Assembly (NCBI RefSeq): GCF_049933045.1
Contig: NZ_CP187926.1
Location: 1,736,001 to 1,800,000 of the forward strand
Source: Pseudocolwellia sp049933045
Lineage (GTDB): Bacteria > Pseudomonadota > Gammaproteobacteria > Enterobacterales > Alteromonadaceae
Reading direction: 5' to 3'
Length of the DNA stretch: 64,000 bases
This document shows, piece after piece, positions 1-8,607 of the stretch; positions within the stretch are counted from its first letter, which is position 1; each line of letters begins with the position of its first letter. Under the pieces are notes generated by a model that saw only the letters and a list, made by a program, of their open reading frames with translations, had not been told where the DNA came from and searched no databases. Position numbers and translations under genes: made by a program.

Positions 1-1054
1 CACCACGTTCAATTGCAACACCTACTAAGCCTGACACTAAAAAGGCAGCAGGTACCGCCATTAACAACGAGTATTCAATAAGTTGAGGAAAGGCTTGTTG
101 AATTACATAAGTGGTGTAAGCTCCCAGCATCATCATCTCGCCATGTGCCATGTTAATAACACCCATAACACCAAAGGTAATAGCTAAGCCGATAGCAGCT
201 AGTAGCAATACTGAACCTAAGCTAATACCAAAAAATAGATTTTCAGCAAATTCAAAAATACCTTTTCTGCCATCGATATCTGCCATTGCTTTTTCTAGCG
301 CGACTTTTAAAGCTTTGTCTTCTGGTGAAGCTGGCTTTTCAACTTTAGAAAGTTCTGTCGCCATCGCATTTAATACCGAAGGCTCTAAACTTGTTTTTAA
401 TTGTTTAACAGCCGCTAACTTTTCTGTGTGCTCACCTTCTAACAACTGTTGAACCAATAAAGTTACTGACATTAACTCGCGAACATCATCATCTTGCTCT
501 GAGTTGATCAGCTTTCTAATAGTTTCGATACCTATGTCATTAGGTTTATCTAGAATTTGTTTAACCGCTTCAATGCGTACCGTTTTATCTGGGAAAGTTA
601 AATCTAACTGCGCTAATAAACTACGTATTTTTCCGCGTAATCTATTGTTGGTTTTAACTTTTCTGATTTTGCTTTTTGTTACGGCTTCAAGCTTGGTATT
701 AGTTAATACATCAATGAGCTCATACTTGTTATCTGTATTACGCTGAGCATTTACTATTTGCTTATTAGCTTTAAGGTAATACAAGTCGCCATTAATTAAA
801 GCGTTAAAAGTTTGCTTAACTTGTGGTGCCTTTGTTTGTGAAAGTTGATCGATTAACAACGGCATTTTTGAAAGCTTAGTGCTAGGAAGCTTTTTAAACA
901 AAGCGATTAACTGACCTTGTTCGTTTGTTTGTATTTTAGCTGATGTAGCCTCAACACTAACGACTTCTTTGTCGCTTGCTTTTGCGGTAACTTCGCTAGC
1001 AAAACTTTGCCCAGCGAGTAAACAACAAATCAAAATAGAAAATATGCGCAACAT
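1..1054 (-). CDS. urtB: Urea ABC transporter permease UrtB, 3' part outside window
   Basis: Inner-membrane permease subunit of the Urt high-affinity urea ABC transporter (branched-chain amino acid transporter family). The reverse strand reads open from an ATG at 1054 to the window edge, about 351 codons. It begins with a signal-peptide-like stretch (MLRIFSILICCLLAG), followed by about 250 soluble residues rich in helical repeat-like sequence (for example DKPNDIGIETIRKLI). Near residue 280 the permease core starts (FFGISLGSVLLLAAIGLAI, then VINMAHGEMMMLGAYTTYV). The GVINMAHGE block is typical of LivH/UrtB permeases, and a long N-terminal extension is usual for UrtB. It lies 190 bp downstream of urtA on the same strand. 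The C-terminal half is missing because the window ends, not because the gene is broken. Confidence 0.93.
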   Translation of the reverse strand, partial: MLRIFSILICCLLAGQSFASEVTAKASDKEVVSVEATSAKIQTNEQGQLIALFKKLPSTKLSKMPLLIDQLSQTKAPQVKQTFNALINGDLYYLKANKQIVNAQRNTDNKYELIDVLTNTKLEAVTKSKIRKVKTNNRLRGKIRSLLAQLDLTFPDKTVRIEAVKQILDKPNDIGIETIRKLINSEQDDDVRELMSVTLLVQQLLEGEHTEKLAAVKQLKTSLEPSVLNAMATELSKVEKPASPEDKALKVALEKAMADIDGRKGIFEFAENLFFGISLGSVLLLAAIGLAITFGVMGVINMAHGEMMMLGAYTTYVIQQAFPQLIEYSLLMAVPAAFLVSGLVGVAIERG

Positions 1055-1147
1055 TGCGTTTTCCTTAAGAGTTAACATGAAAATAAAACAGTGTAATGTT
1101 TATAAGCGTGGTGAATTAAAATAGGTTCAATACAAGCGAATAAACGT

Positions 1148-1224
1148 TTACTCAAAGCATTCTTTATTCATAACTAGAGTTGATAAAAAATGCTTTGAGT
1201 AAATGGGAAGCTAGGCTTCCCATT
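1148..1224 (-). terminator. Two inverted repeats between urtA and urtB
   Basis: A perfect 10-bp stem with a 3-base loop (AATGGGAAGC 1202-1211, GCTTCCCATT 1215-1224) lies just after the urtA stop. It is followed, in the urtA direction, by a second inverted repeat (TTACTCAAAGCAT 1148-1160 against ATGCTTTGAGTAA 1190-1202) whose distal arm holds a run of T on the transcribed strand. The most likely role is partial termination or mRNA stabilisation that yields more UrtA than permease, a common layout for periplasmic binding proteins. The role is inferred; the repeats are seen directly. Confidence 0.6.
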
Positions 1225-1244
1225 AGCGTTTAGTGATGAATAAT

Positions 1245-2531
1245 TTATTCGAAGTTTTGACCTGAACACTTTGCTGTTGTTACATCAAAGTTTCCGCATT
1301 TAACTGGCGCAGTCCAATCTGAAATCAAGTTTTTAGAGCTAGGTAAAAAGTCTGACCAAGCATCACCAATAACCGTATCTGGTGTTTCCCAAACCACTTC
1401 AAATTGACCGTCTTCTTGAATTTCACCAATTAACACTGGCTTAGATAAATGATGGTTCGAGTTCATTACCGCAGTACCACCTGTTAAGTTAGGAACAGCA
1501 ATACCAATCATCGCTTGCTCAACCGCGTTAACATCTGTAGTTCCAGCTTTCTCAACTGCTTTAGCCCACATGTTGAAACCGATATAAGTCGCTTCCATAG
1601 GATCGTTAGTTACACGCTTGTCATCACCAATGTATTTTTTCCAATCAGCAATAAAAGTTTCATTGTCATCAGACTCAACACTTTGGAAGTAATTCCAAGC
1701 CGCTAAATGCCCTACTAACGGTTTAGTATCAAAACCAGAAAGCTCTTCTTCACCTACAGAGAATGCCACTACAGGAATGTCTTCAGCAGAAATACCTTGG
1801 TTGCCTAACTCTTTATAAAATGGAATGTTTGCATCACCGTTAATGGTTGAAACAACAGCTGTTTTCTTACCTGTTGAACCAAACTTTTTAACTTCAGCGA
1901 CTATACTCTGCCAATCTGAATGACCAAATGGTGTATAATTCACCATAATGTCTTCATCTTTAACGCCTTTAGATTTTAAGTAAGCTTTTAATACTTTGTT
2001 GGTTGTACGTGGGTAAACATAATCTGTACCCGCTAAAACCCAACGCTCAGCTCCGATGTCATTCATTAAGTAATCAATGGCTGGAATTGCTTGTTGGTTT
2101 GGCGCTGCACCTGTGTAAAAAACGTTTTTAGATGACTCTTCACCTTCATACTGAACTGGATAAAAAAGTAAACCGTTAAGCTCTTCTAATACAGGTAAAG
2201 CTGACTTACGTGATACTGATGTCCAACAACCAAAAATAACATCTACTTTTTCTTTTGCTAATAGTTCACGTGTTTTCTCAGCAAATAGCGGCCAATTAGA
2301 TGCAGGATCGACAACTACGGCTTCAAGTTGCTTACCTAAAATACCACCGGCTTTATTTTGCTTATCGATCATCATTAATACGGTATCTTTAAGGGTTGTT
2401 TCACTGATCGCCATAGTGCCTGACAAAGAATGAAGTACGCCTACTTTGATGGTGTCTGCAGCATATGAGATGCTTGTTACTAAACTACTCGCTACGATTG
2501 AACTCGCGATGATAAGTTTTTTCAATTTCAT
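1245..2531 (-). CDS. urtA: Urea ABC transporter substrate-binding protein UrtA
   Basis: Periplasmic urea-binding component of the Urt system. The 428-residue protein begins with a clear Sec signal peptide (KKLIIASSIVASSLVTSISYA, cleavage expected after AYAAD-like residues near 25). The mature start IKVGVLHSLSGTMAISE and the block IFGCWTSVSRKSALPVLEE, followed by LLFYPVQYEGEE, are characteristic of UrtA/AmiC-type binding proteins. Length matches the family (about 420). It is followed by urtB on the same strand and preceded 120 bp upstream by an outer-membrane porin, so porin, binding protein and permease form one uptake route. The remaining urtCDE genes would lie beyond the window start. Confidence 0.95.
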   Translation of the reverse strand: MKLKKLIIASSIVASSLVTSISYAADTIKVGVLHSLSGTMAISETTLKDTVLMMIDKQNKAGGILGKQLEAVVVDPASNWPLFAEKTRELLAKEKVDVIFGCWTSVSRKSALPVLEELNGLLFYPVQYEGEESSKNVFYTGAAPNQQAIPAIDYLMNDIGAERWVLAGTDYVYPRTTNKVLKAYLKSKGVKDEDIMVNYTPFGHSDWQSIVAEVKKFGSTGKKTAVVSTINGDANIPFYKELGNQGISAEDIPVVAFSVGEEELSGFDTKPLVGHLAAWNYFQSVESDDNETFIADWKKYIGDDKRVTNDPMEATYIGFNMWAKAVEKAGTTDVNAVEQAMIGIAVPNLTGGTAVMNSNHHLSKPVLIGEIQEDGQFEVVWETPDTVIGDAWSDFLPSSKNLISDWTAPVKCGNFDVTTAKCSGQNFE

Positions 2532-2652
2532 TTTAATGTCCTGTTTTATTTATAAATAACAAAGATGGTTCTTTAAAAACCCGTCTTAGAAATATAATTC
2601 AGAAATTTGAATCAAAAATCCAAGTCAGAAACGGGCTTATCCAAAGTTTGAA

Positions 2653-3645
2653 TTAAAAGGTAACTAACGCTTCAACAGCAAAAGTATTGATATCAACATC
2701 GTTGATTTCGTCCATGCGGTATTCAAAAACCATTAATAGATTTTCGTTAACTGAGAAGCTTGGAGAAATAGTAATACCGCTCGCGTCTTCAAATGTTGCG
2801 CCTGCAGCGTTCTCAATTTCCCAATCGTGGTAACGAACGGTTAAAGCAAATTTCTCAAAACCATAATTAGCCATCAATAAGAAACCTTTTGCTTCAGCAT
2901 CAACACCCGCACCACTCCAAACATAAGCTGGCGCGTTTTCCGATATGTTGTATTCAGCAGCAAGAGTTAACGCGTCTAACGAATAGCTCGCCCATAAGTT
3001 AACTAAGGTTGTGTCTTCATCTGTTCCGGCTAATTTCTCGAATGAGTAAAAACCTTTAACTGTTACAGAATCTGATGGCATGATGGCTAACATGGTTTCA
3101 ACACCAATCTCTTCAGAATCAACTGACTGAGGACCAGCAAGATCGTTAACTAACGAAACAGCAGCACTAAAACCATCGCCGTTGTATAAACCTGAAATAC
3201 CTTGTTGGTAGTAACCATAAAAATAAGGCGCATAACCTGCACCTGAATATTGAAATAATCCTGTAGGCTCTTCAGTTTCCCAACCGGTGTAACTTAAAAA
3301 GCGACCAGCTTTAACACTAAAGTTGTCTGATACTGCGTAAGTAATGAATGCTTGCTCAAGGTCTACACCTTCAGTTGAATTCTGGTATTCAATATCAACG
3401 GTTGCCGTTAACTTGTTCCCAAAATCGTAAGTAATATCGATTTCTGCTTGGTCGATACCAGATACGCTAACTGAATCACCGCCGTCTGGATCTGAATATA
3501 CGTAAGACATATCAATGAAACCTGAAATGCTTAAGTTATCCATTACTGATGTATATTTTGAATCGTCTGCCTGCGCCGCAGATACTGAACCTAATGACAA
3601 TAAAACCGTTGCAGCGATAGGTGTTAACTTTTGTAAAATGTTCAT
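2653..3645 (-). CDS. Outer-membrane porin associated with urea uptake
   Basis: A 330-residue predicted beta-barrel. It has a signal peptide (MNILQKLTPIAATVLLSLGSVSAAQA), alternating amphipathic strands throughout, the early strand LSISGFIDMSYVYSD, and a C-terminal aromatic residue (VEALVTF) as required for BAM recognition. Homologues placed beside urea or short-chain amide transporters are often annotated as FmdC-like porins, and the position just upstream of urtA suggests it admits urea or small amides. The substrate is inferred from context only. The promoter probably lies in the 477-bp divergent region shared with the histidine kinase gene. Confidence 0.8.
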   Translation of the reverse strand: MNILQKLTPIAATVLLSLGSVSAAQADDSKYTSVMDNLSISGFIDMSYVYSDPDGGDSVSVSGIDQAEIDITYDFGNKLTATVDIEYQNSTEGVDLEQAFITYAVSDNFSVKAGRFLSYTGWETEEPTGLFQYSGAGYAPYFYGYYQQGISGLYNGDGFSAAVSLVNDLAGPQSVDSEEIGVETMLAIMPSDSVTVKGFYSFEKLAGTDEDTTLVNLWASYSLDALTLAAEYNISENAPAYVWSGAGVDAEAKGFLLMANYGFEKFALTVRYHDWEIENAAGATFEDASGITISPSFSVNENLLMVFEYRMDEINDVDINTFAVEALVTF

Positions 3646-3855
3646 ATTTTCCGTCCCTTAATGTATTTCAATATCGTGTTCTATAGTTTTTATGTTTAAA
3701 CAAGTAACACGCTTGGTTTATCCCTTTTGATTAATGAATGAACCGCTAAGAAAGAAAATATAAGCAGTAACTGCACAATTCATTGACCCAATGAGGATGA
3801 GATAAGTATTGAGGATTTTGTAAAGAGTTAATATGAGTAAAAGCGCGCAAAGGCA

Positions 3856-3871
3856 TACGCATAATTGCGTA
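3856..3871. promoter_or_regulatory. Candidate response-regulator operator, site 1
   Basis: TACGCA-TAAT-TGCGTA, a perfect 6-bp inverted repeat with a 4-base spacer, 211 bp upstream of the porin start. Its sister site sits at 4038-4053. The adjacent LuxR-family response regulator is the obvious candidate ligand; this is inference from position and symmetry. Confidence 0.5.
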
Positions 3872-4037
3872 GTTTTAGATTGGTTATAGAGGTTTAGTTA
3901 GGAATGTTATAAAAAGAATAGATGTATTATATTGATGAATTGATATCAAATAGTTTTTCCATTGCCTCTCATAAGATGACTCATTTTGTTTGTTCTTATA
4001 AACATTAAAAGTAATAAAGATCTCCTCTGCCCCAACC

Positions 4038-4053
4038 TACGCAAAACTGCGCA
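4038..4053. promoter_or_regulatory. Candidate response-regulator operator, site 2
   Basis: TACGCA-AAAC-TGCGCA, same half-sites and spacing as the site at 3856-3871 with one mismatch, 70 bp upstream of the kinase start. The position would suit activation or autoregulation of the kinase-regulator operon. Confidence 0.45.
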
Positions 4054-4122
4054 TATATCAATATTGTATTTTTGTGTAAGATGATAACGTGCCGTCCATG
4101 AGTTATTTAAAAGATAGACAAG

Positions 4123-7100
4123 TTGCAATCTAATCAAAAAATACTAACCACACGTCGAACCTATAATAAGCTCGTTGCTAACGAGATGATGGAAGACTTT
4201 GCCTTACGTTTTACCGCTAAACGTGCACGCCAGCATTCGGTAGGTAAAATAGCGATAACAGCGCTAGGTATAGTGTCGTTTTTAGTATTAGAAGCCATAG
4301 GTGGTGCAGTAACCCTAAACTATGGTTTTGTTAATTCAGTATGGGCTATTTTAGCGGTTGTATTTGTTATATTTTTTAGCGGCTTACCGATCAGCTACTA
4401 TTCAGCTAAATACGGTGTAGATATTGATTTACTCAGCCGAGGTGCAGGCTTTGGTTATATTGGTTCTACTATTGCGTCTTTAGTATATGCCTCCTTCACT
4501 TTTATCTTTTTCGCCCTTGAAGCTGCCGTTATGTCGATGGCGCTTTATCTTTTGTTCGATCTGCCTTTATATATTGGTTATGTTATTAGTGCGGTGGCGG
4601 TGATCCCACTGGTTACTCATGGCATCGCTTATATTAGTAAGTTTCAGGTATGGACACAGCCTATATGGGCAATATTACAAGTTTTACCGTTATTTTTTGT
4701 CTTCAATCATGCTGACACTGACGTACAAGGATGGTTTGAATTTACAGGTAAAGCTGGCGAGACTGGCTCATCATTCAACTTATTGTTATTTGGTTCAGCA
4801 TCAGCGGTATTACTGGCTTTAGTTGCACAGATTGGTGAGCAAGTAGATTTTCTGCGTTTTTTACCTGAAAAACCTAAGAAGAGCCCATGGAAATGGTGGT
4901 TAGCTTTAGTTGCTGGTGGTCCAGGCTGGATAATATTTGGCGGGTTAAAACTCTTACTCGGATCATTCTTAGCTTACTTCGCTTTACAACAAGGTGTTGA
5001 ATACGCGTTAGCTGGCGACCCAGCTCATATGTACAATTTGGCCTTTAGCTATGTGTTCGACAATACCAATGTGAGCTTAATTGTTGCTTGTACCTTTGTG
5101 GTGATCTCGCAATTAAAAATCAATGTAGCTAACGCTTATGCGGGGAGTTTAGCTTGGTCTAACTTCTTCTCGCGTGTTACACATAATCATCCAGGTCGTG
5201 TGGTTTGGATGCTGTTCAATTTAGGCATTGCCCTGCTATTAATGGAACTCGGTATTTATCAAACCATTGAGAAAATGTTAACGGTTTATTCTGTGGTGGT
5301 ATTAGCTTGGTTGAGCTCTGTTGTTGCCGATTTAATTATTAACAAACCATTAGGTATCAGCCCAAAAGGTATTGAATTTAAACGCTCGCGCTTACACGAT
5401 ATAAACCCTGTTGGTGTTGGCTCTATGATTATTGCCACCTTTGTTGGCTTTACTGCTCACTTTGGCTGGTACGGTGAAACGATTAAAGCACTCGCTTCGT
5501 TTATTGCCTTCGGTTTACCTTTTATTCTTGTACCGTTAATTGGCTATTTAACTAAGGGGCAATTCTACCTTGTTGATAACAACTTACCTGAGATAAAAAA
5601 ATCCACTATTTGTCATATTTGTGAAAATGAATTTGAAAAAGAAGACATGACCTACTGCCCTGCATACAGAAATGCCATTTGCTCTTTATGTTGCAGTTTA
5701 GATGTTAGGTGTGGTGATAAGTGTCGACCTAAAGCTACTATTGCTAAACAATCACATCATTTTTTCAGTCGCTTTTTAACTACGGCATTATTAAGACGAT
5801 TAACCACGCCTTTAATGCAATTTGTTGCTGTAACATTGAGTTTAAGTTTTGTTGGCGCTGGCATTTTATTTTTGATTTATTTACAAGTTCCTTTAGACGA
5901 CGACAGCATTAAACAGGTGTTCGCCAGCACGCTCATTAAAATATTCTTCTTATTACTTATTATTATTGGTGTGGTTAGCTGGTTATTTATATTAGCTAGA
6001 AGTGGAAACCGCTCGGCGTTAAAAGAGTTACGTTCACAAACCAATGCTTTAGCAATAGAAATAGATGCCCATGAAGTTACCTCAATCGCCCTGCAAAATT
6101 CTAAAGAGGTGGCTGAATCTGCTAACGAAGCTAAAAGCCGATACTTAGCAGGGTTAAGTCACGAATTAAGAACCCCATTAAATGTACTTTTAGGTTACGC
6201 ACAGTTGTTAAGTCAAGACAATGCAATACCAAGCAGGCAGCGGGAAACCTTGTCGATAGTAAAAAGGAATGGTGAACATTTAGCTGATTTAATTGAAGGT
6301 TTATTAGAAATATCTAAAATTGAAGCGGGTAAAATCACGCTGCAAAATGATGACATTAATCTTAATTCTATTCTTATGCAGTTAGTGAATATGTTTCAAA
6401 TGCAAGCCAACCAAAAAGGCATCGCATTTACTTATCATATCAGTAAAAACTTACCGACTTATGTTGCCACGGATAAACAACGCTTTAGACAAATATTGAT
6501 TAACTTAATATCTAACGCGATTAAATATACCGAAAAAGGCTCTGTGAACTTTGATGTAACCTACCGCAATAATGTGGCTCAATTTAGTATTACCGATACA
6601 GGTGTTGGTATATCGCAAGCCAATCAAGAGTTGGTCTTTAAACCTTTTGAGCAAATTAGAAATACACATACTCAAGGCATAGGTGGTACAGGTTTAGGCT
6701 TAACTATTTCTCAATCGTTAGCTGAATTGATGGGTGGTGAAATCACTTTAAAAAGTGTGATTGATCAAGGTTCAACCTTTACTCTGCGATTAATGTTGTC
6801 GCAAACAAAAGAAGCTCCTAAAGAACCTGAATATGCCATTACAAAAGCTGTAGCTTATACAGGACCTGAAAAAACTATATTAGTGGTAGATGATGACCCG
6901 AATCAACATCGATTAATGCACGATCTTCTCAACCCATTAGGCTTTAAAGTATTACTTGCGCCTAATGCTGAAACTGGCTTGCAGGTTTTAGAAAATAATA
7001 CGGTCGACTTATTACTTTTAGATGTAAGAATGCCTGATATGGATGGTTGGCAAATGGCTGAGAAACTACGCGATCTGAGCTACGTAATGCCAATTTTAAT

Positions 7101-7509
7101 GGTGTCAGCCAATGCTAGAGACGCAGAAGCAAGCTTACAAGCTAAGAGTTTTCATAACGGTTATATTGCCAAGCCTGTAAACATTGATGCGTTGTTAGGG
7201 AAAATTGCGCAATTTCTTCATATAGAATGGCAATATGAGAATATAAATAGCGCACCTATTATTCCTGAAAAAGTGGCAGAAATAGAATCAATATCAAAGG
7301 TAACTGATGATCATTATCAAACCTTAATCGCTATTTCTGAAATCGGTTACTTATCGGGCTTTAAAGAACAAATGGATAAGATTGATGATGAATTTCATTT
7401 ACCTAATAATGTAAAATCTCAGTTGAACGAATATGTTGCACAGTGTAATTTTCCAAAAATCATTCAATATTTAAACGAACTGATCAATCAAAGTAAATCA
7501 AACATATAA
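4123..7509 (+). CDS. Hybrid sensor histidine kinase with NCS1 permease-like sensor
   Basis: A membrane hybrid kinase of 1128 residues. Residues about 35-490 form a multi-pass module resembling NCS1 purine/cytosine permeases (SFLVLEAIGGAVTLNYGF, later PISYYSAKYGVDIDLLSRGAGFGYIG). Then follow a Cys-rich segment from about 497 (CHICENEF, further Cys to about 532) that looks metal-binding, two more membrane segments (about 570-590 and 607-627), a HisKA domain with phospho-acceptor His680 (GLSHELRTPLN), an HATPase domain (N and G boxes GTGLGLTIS), a receiver with Asp967 (LLLLDVRMPDMDGW), and a C-terminal tail. The start is TTG at 4123; the next in-frame ATG (4186) would drop YNKLVANE, which looks conserved in this family. 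The response regulator gene follows after 9 bp. The ligand is unknown; urea or a purine-derived nitrogen source is plausible given the urt neighbours. Confidence 0.85.
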   Translation: MQSNQKILTTRRTYNKLVANEMMEDFALRFTAKRARQHSVGKIAITALGIVSFLVLEAIGGAVTLNYGFVNSVWAILAVVFVIFFSGLPISYYSAKYGVDIDLLSRGAGFGYIGSTIASLVYASFTFIFFALEAAVMSMALYLLFDLPLYIGYVISAVAVIPLVTHGIAYISKFQVWTQPIWAILQVLPLFFVFNHADTDVQGWFEFTGKAGETGSSFNLLLFGSASAVLLALVAQIGEQVDFLRFLPEKPKKSPWKWWLALVAGGPGWIIFGGLKLLLGSFLAYFALQQGVEYALAGDPAHMYNLAFSYVFDNTNVSLIVACTFVVISQLKINVANAYAGSLAWSNFFSRVTHNHPGRVVWMLFNLGIALLLMELGIYQTIEKMLTVYSVVVLAWLSSVVADLIINKPLGISPKGIEFKRSRLHDINPVGVGSMIIATFVGFTAHFGWYGETIKALASFIAFGLPFILVPLIGYLTKGQFYLVDNNLPEIKKSTICHICENEFEKEDMTYCPAYRNAICSLCCSLDVRCGDKCRPKATIAKQSHHFFSRFLTTALLRRLTTPLMQFVAVTLSLSFVGAGILFLIYLQVPLDDDSIKQVFASTLIKIFFLLLIIIGVVSWLFILARSGNRSALKELRSQTNALAIEIDAHEVTSIALQNSKEVAESANEAKSRYLAGLSHELRTPLNVLLGYAQLLSQDNAIPSRQRETLSIVKRNGEHLADLIEGLLEISKIEAGKITLQNDDINLNSILMQLVNMFQMQANQKGIAFTYHISKNLPTYVATDKQRFRQILINLISNAIKYTEKGSVNFDVTYRNNVAQFSITDTGVGISQANQELVFKPFEQIRNTHTQGIGGTGLGLTISQSLAELMGGEITLKSVIDQGSTFTLRLMLSQTKEAPKEPEYAITKAVAYTGPEKTILVVDDDPNQHRLMHDLLNPLGFKVLLAPNAETGLQVLENNTVDLLLLDVRMPDMDGWQMAEKLRDLSYVMPILMVSANARDAEASLQAKSFHNGYIAKPVNIDALLGKIAQFLHIEWQYENINSAPIIPEKVAEIESISKVTDDHYQTLIAISEIGYLSGFKEQMDKIDDEFHLPNNVKSQLNEYVAQCNFPKIIQYLNELINQSKSNI

Positions 7510-7518
7510 GAAGCAGCG

Positions 7519-8406
7519 ATGAAAAATAAAATGAGCGATGTGGTATTAGTTGTAGACGATTCTCCTGAATCGTTAGGGATGTTAAATGTAGCCCTTAATA
7601 CACAAGGATATACAGCATTAGTGGCATTAAACGGTTTACAGGCTTTATCTATTGTAGAGAAAGTTGAACCTGATGTTATTTTGCTCGACGCTGTTATGCC
7701 TGAAATGGACGGGTTTGAAACCTGTAAAAAATTAAAGGCCATACTGCCACATACACCCATTATTTTTATGACAGGATTAACTGATGTTGAAGATGTTGTA
7801 AAAGGCTTTAATGCTGGCGGTGTAGATTATGTCACTAAGCCTATATCGCCTGATGAAGTTATTGCGCGTATAAAAACCCATGTAAACACAGCTAAGCTTG
7901 CCTTAAGTGCTCATGATGCTTTGGATCATGCTGGTAAAAATGTATTTTGTGTCAGTAATCAAGGTCGATTAGCTTGGGCGACACCACAAGTTCACGAAAT
8001 AATAGAAGCGCTTGCTGATACGAACCCTACACCTTGGAGTACATTAGCTGATGAGATAAAAGATTGGTTAGATACAGATACCAACCTAGATTTAATGATC
8101 ACCTCATTCACCTCGCCTTTCAATATTTCATATGAACGTAAACAAGACGATTTACATTTATTAAGAATTGTTCAAACCAGTTCTCAAAAAACACCTGAAG
8201 ATCTTAAAGCTAAACTCCCCATTACCAAGCGTGAATCAGAAGTGCTGTATTGGGTGTCTTACGGTAAAACCAGTTGGGAAACGTCTCAAATTTTAGAAAT
8301 GAGTCCACGTACTGTAAATAAGCACTTAGAACAAATATTCAAAAAGTTAGGTGTTGATAACCGAACTTCGGCTGCAGCTATTGCTCTGAGAATATTAGAG
8401 AGTTAA
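7519..8406 (+). CDS. LuxR/NarL-type response regulator paired with the NCS1-like kinase
   Basis: A 295-residue DNA-binding response regulator. The N-terminal receiver shows the acidic pair VVDDS and phospho-acceptor Asp57 (VILLDAVMPEMDG). The C-terminal LuxR helix-turn-helix spans about 228-290 (ITKRESEVLYWVSYGKTSWE, MSPRTVNKHLEQIFKKLGV). A linker of about 100 residues between them is longer than in simple NarL proteins. It starts 9 bp after the kinase stop, so the two are co-transcribed and form a cognate pair. Likely targets are the divergent porin-urt unit and itself, through the TACGCA palindromes upstream. An internal ATG at codon 5 is an alternative start. Confidence 0.88.
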   Translation: MKNKMSDVVLVVDDSPESLGMLNVALNTQGYTALVALNGLQALSIVEKVEPDVILLDAVMPEMDGFETCKKLKAILPHTPIIFMTGLTDVEDVVKGFNAGGVDYVTKPISPDEVIARIKTHVNTAKLALSAHDALDHAGKNVFCVSNQGRLAWATPQVHEIIEALADTNPTPWSTLADEIKDWLDTDTNLDLMITSFTSPFNISYERKQDDLHLLRIVQTSSQKTPEDLKAKLPITKRESEVLYWVSYGKTSWETSQILEMSPRTVNKHLEQIFKKLGVDNRTSAAAIALRILES

Positions 8407-8421
8407 GAATTTATAGAAATG

Positions 8422-8462
8422 ATGAGTGAACATCATAAGATTGTTCATTCATGATTATTTTT
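8422..8462 (+). terminator. Hairpin after the response regulator
   Basis: Inverted repeat ATGAGTGAACA (8422-8432) against TGTTCATTCAT (8442-8452), one G-T pair, 9-base loop, followed by GATTATTTTTA. It fits a Rho-independent terminator for the kinase-regulator operon. Confidence 0.55.
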
Positions 8463-8501
8463 AGACAAGATATTCTTTAATACAAATAGCACCCTTAATA
8501 T

Positions 8502-8527
8502 AACCCATCTTAATTTATATGGGTTTT
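8502..8527 (+). terminator. Second short hairpin upstream of the S4 gene
   Basis: AACCCAT (8502-8508) pairs with ATGGGTT (8519-8525) and is followed by TTT. It is either a back-up terminator for the upstream operon or an element of the S4-gene promoter region. Confidence 0.35.
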
Positions 8528-8536
8528 AGGCTTTTG

Positions 8537-8545
8537 TGGTAAACT
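8537..8545 (+). promoter_or_regulatory. Possible extended -10 promoter of the S4 gene
   Basis: TGGTAAACT at 8537-8545 matches an extended -10 (TGn-TAnnnT) 62 bp before the start codon, and the following bases TAGCGCCA recur after the proS -10. No convincing -35 was seen. Confidence 0.35.
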
Positions 8546-8607
8546 AGCGCCAATTATTTTACAGCTCTTTTTTATTCCAAGCTGATTAGCACCTTAGAGA
8601 AAATCCA

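Larger units (their letters stand above)
3646..4122. other. Divergent intergenic region, porin/urt versus sensor kinase
   Basis: 477 bp without a credible gene. It separates the leftward porin-urtA-urtB unit from the rightward kinase-regulator unit, so it must hold promoters for both. It carries two related palindromes (3856-3871 and 4038-4053), described separately. A 63-codon reverse ORF at 3946-4137 has no recognisable features and looks random. Confidence 0.7.

Noticed and set aside
150..746. Plus-strand ORFs of 100 and 80 codons
   Set aside because: They lie antisense to the clearly coding urtB N-terminal region.
3946..4137. 63-codon reverse ORF in the urt/kinase intergenic region
   Set aside because: It overlaps the kinase start and a candidate operator and shows no protein-like features.
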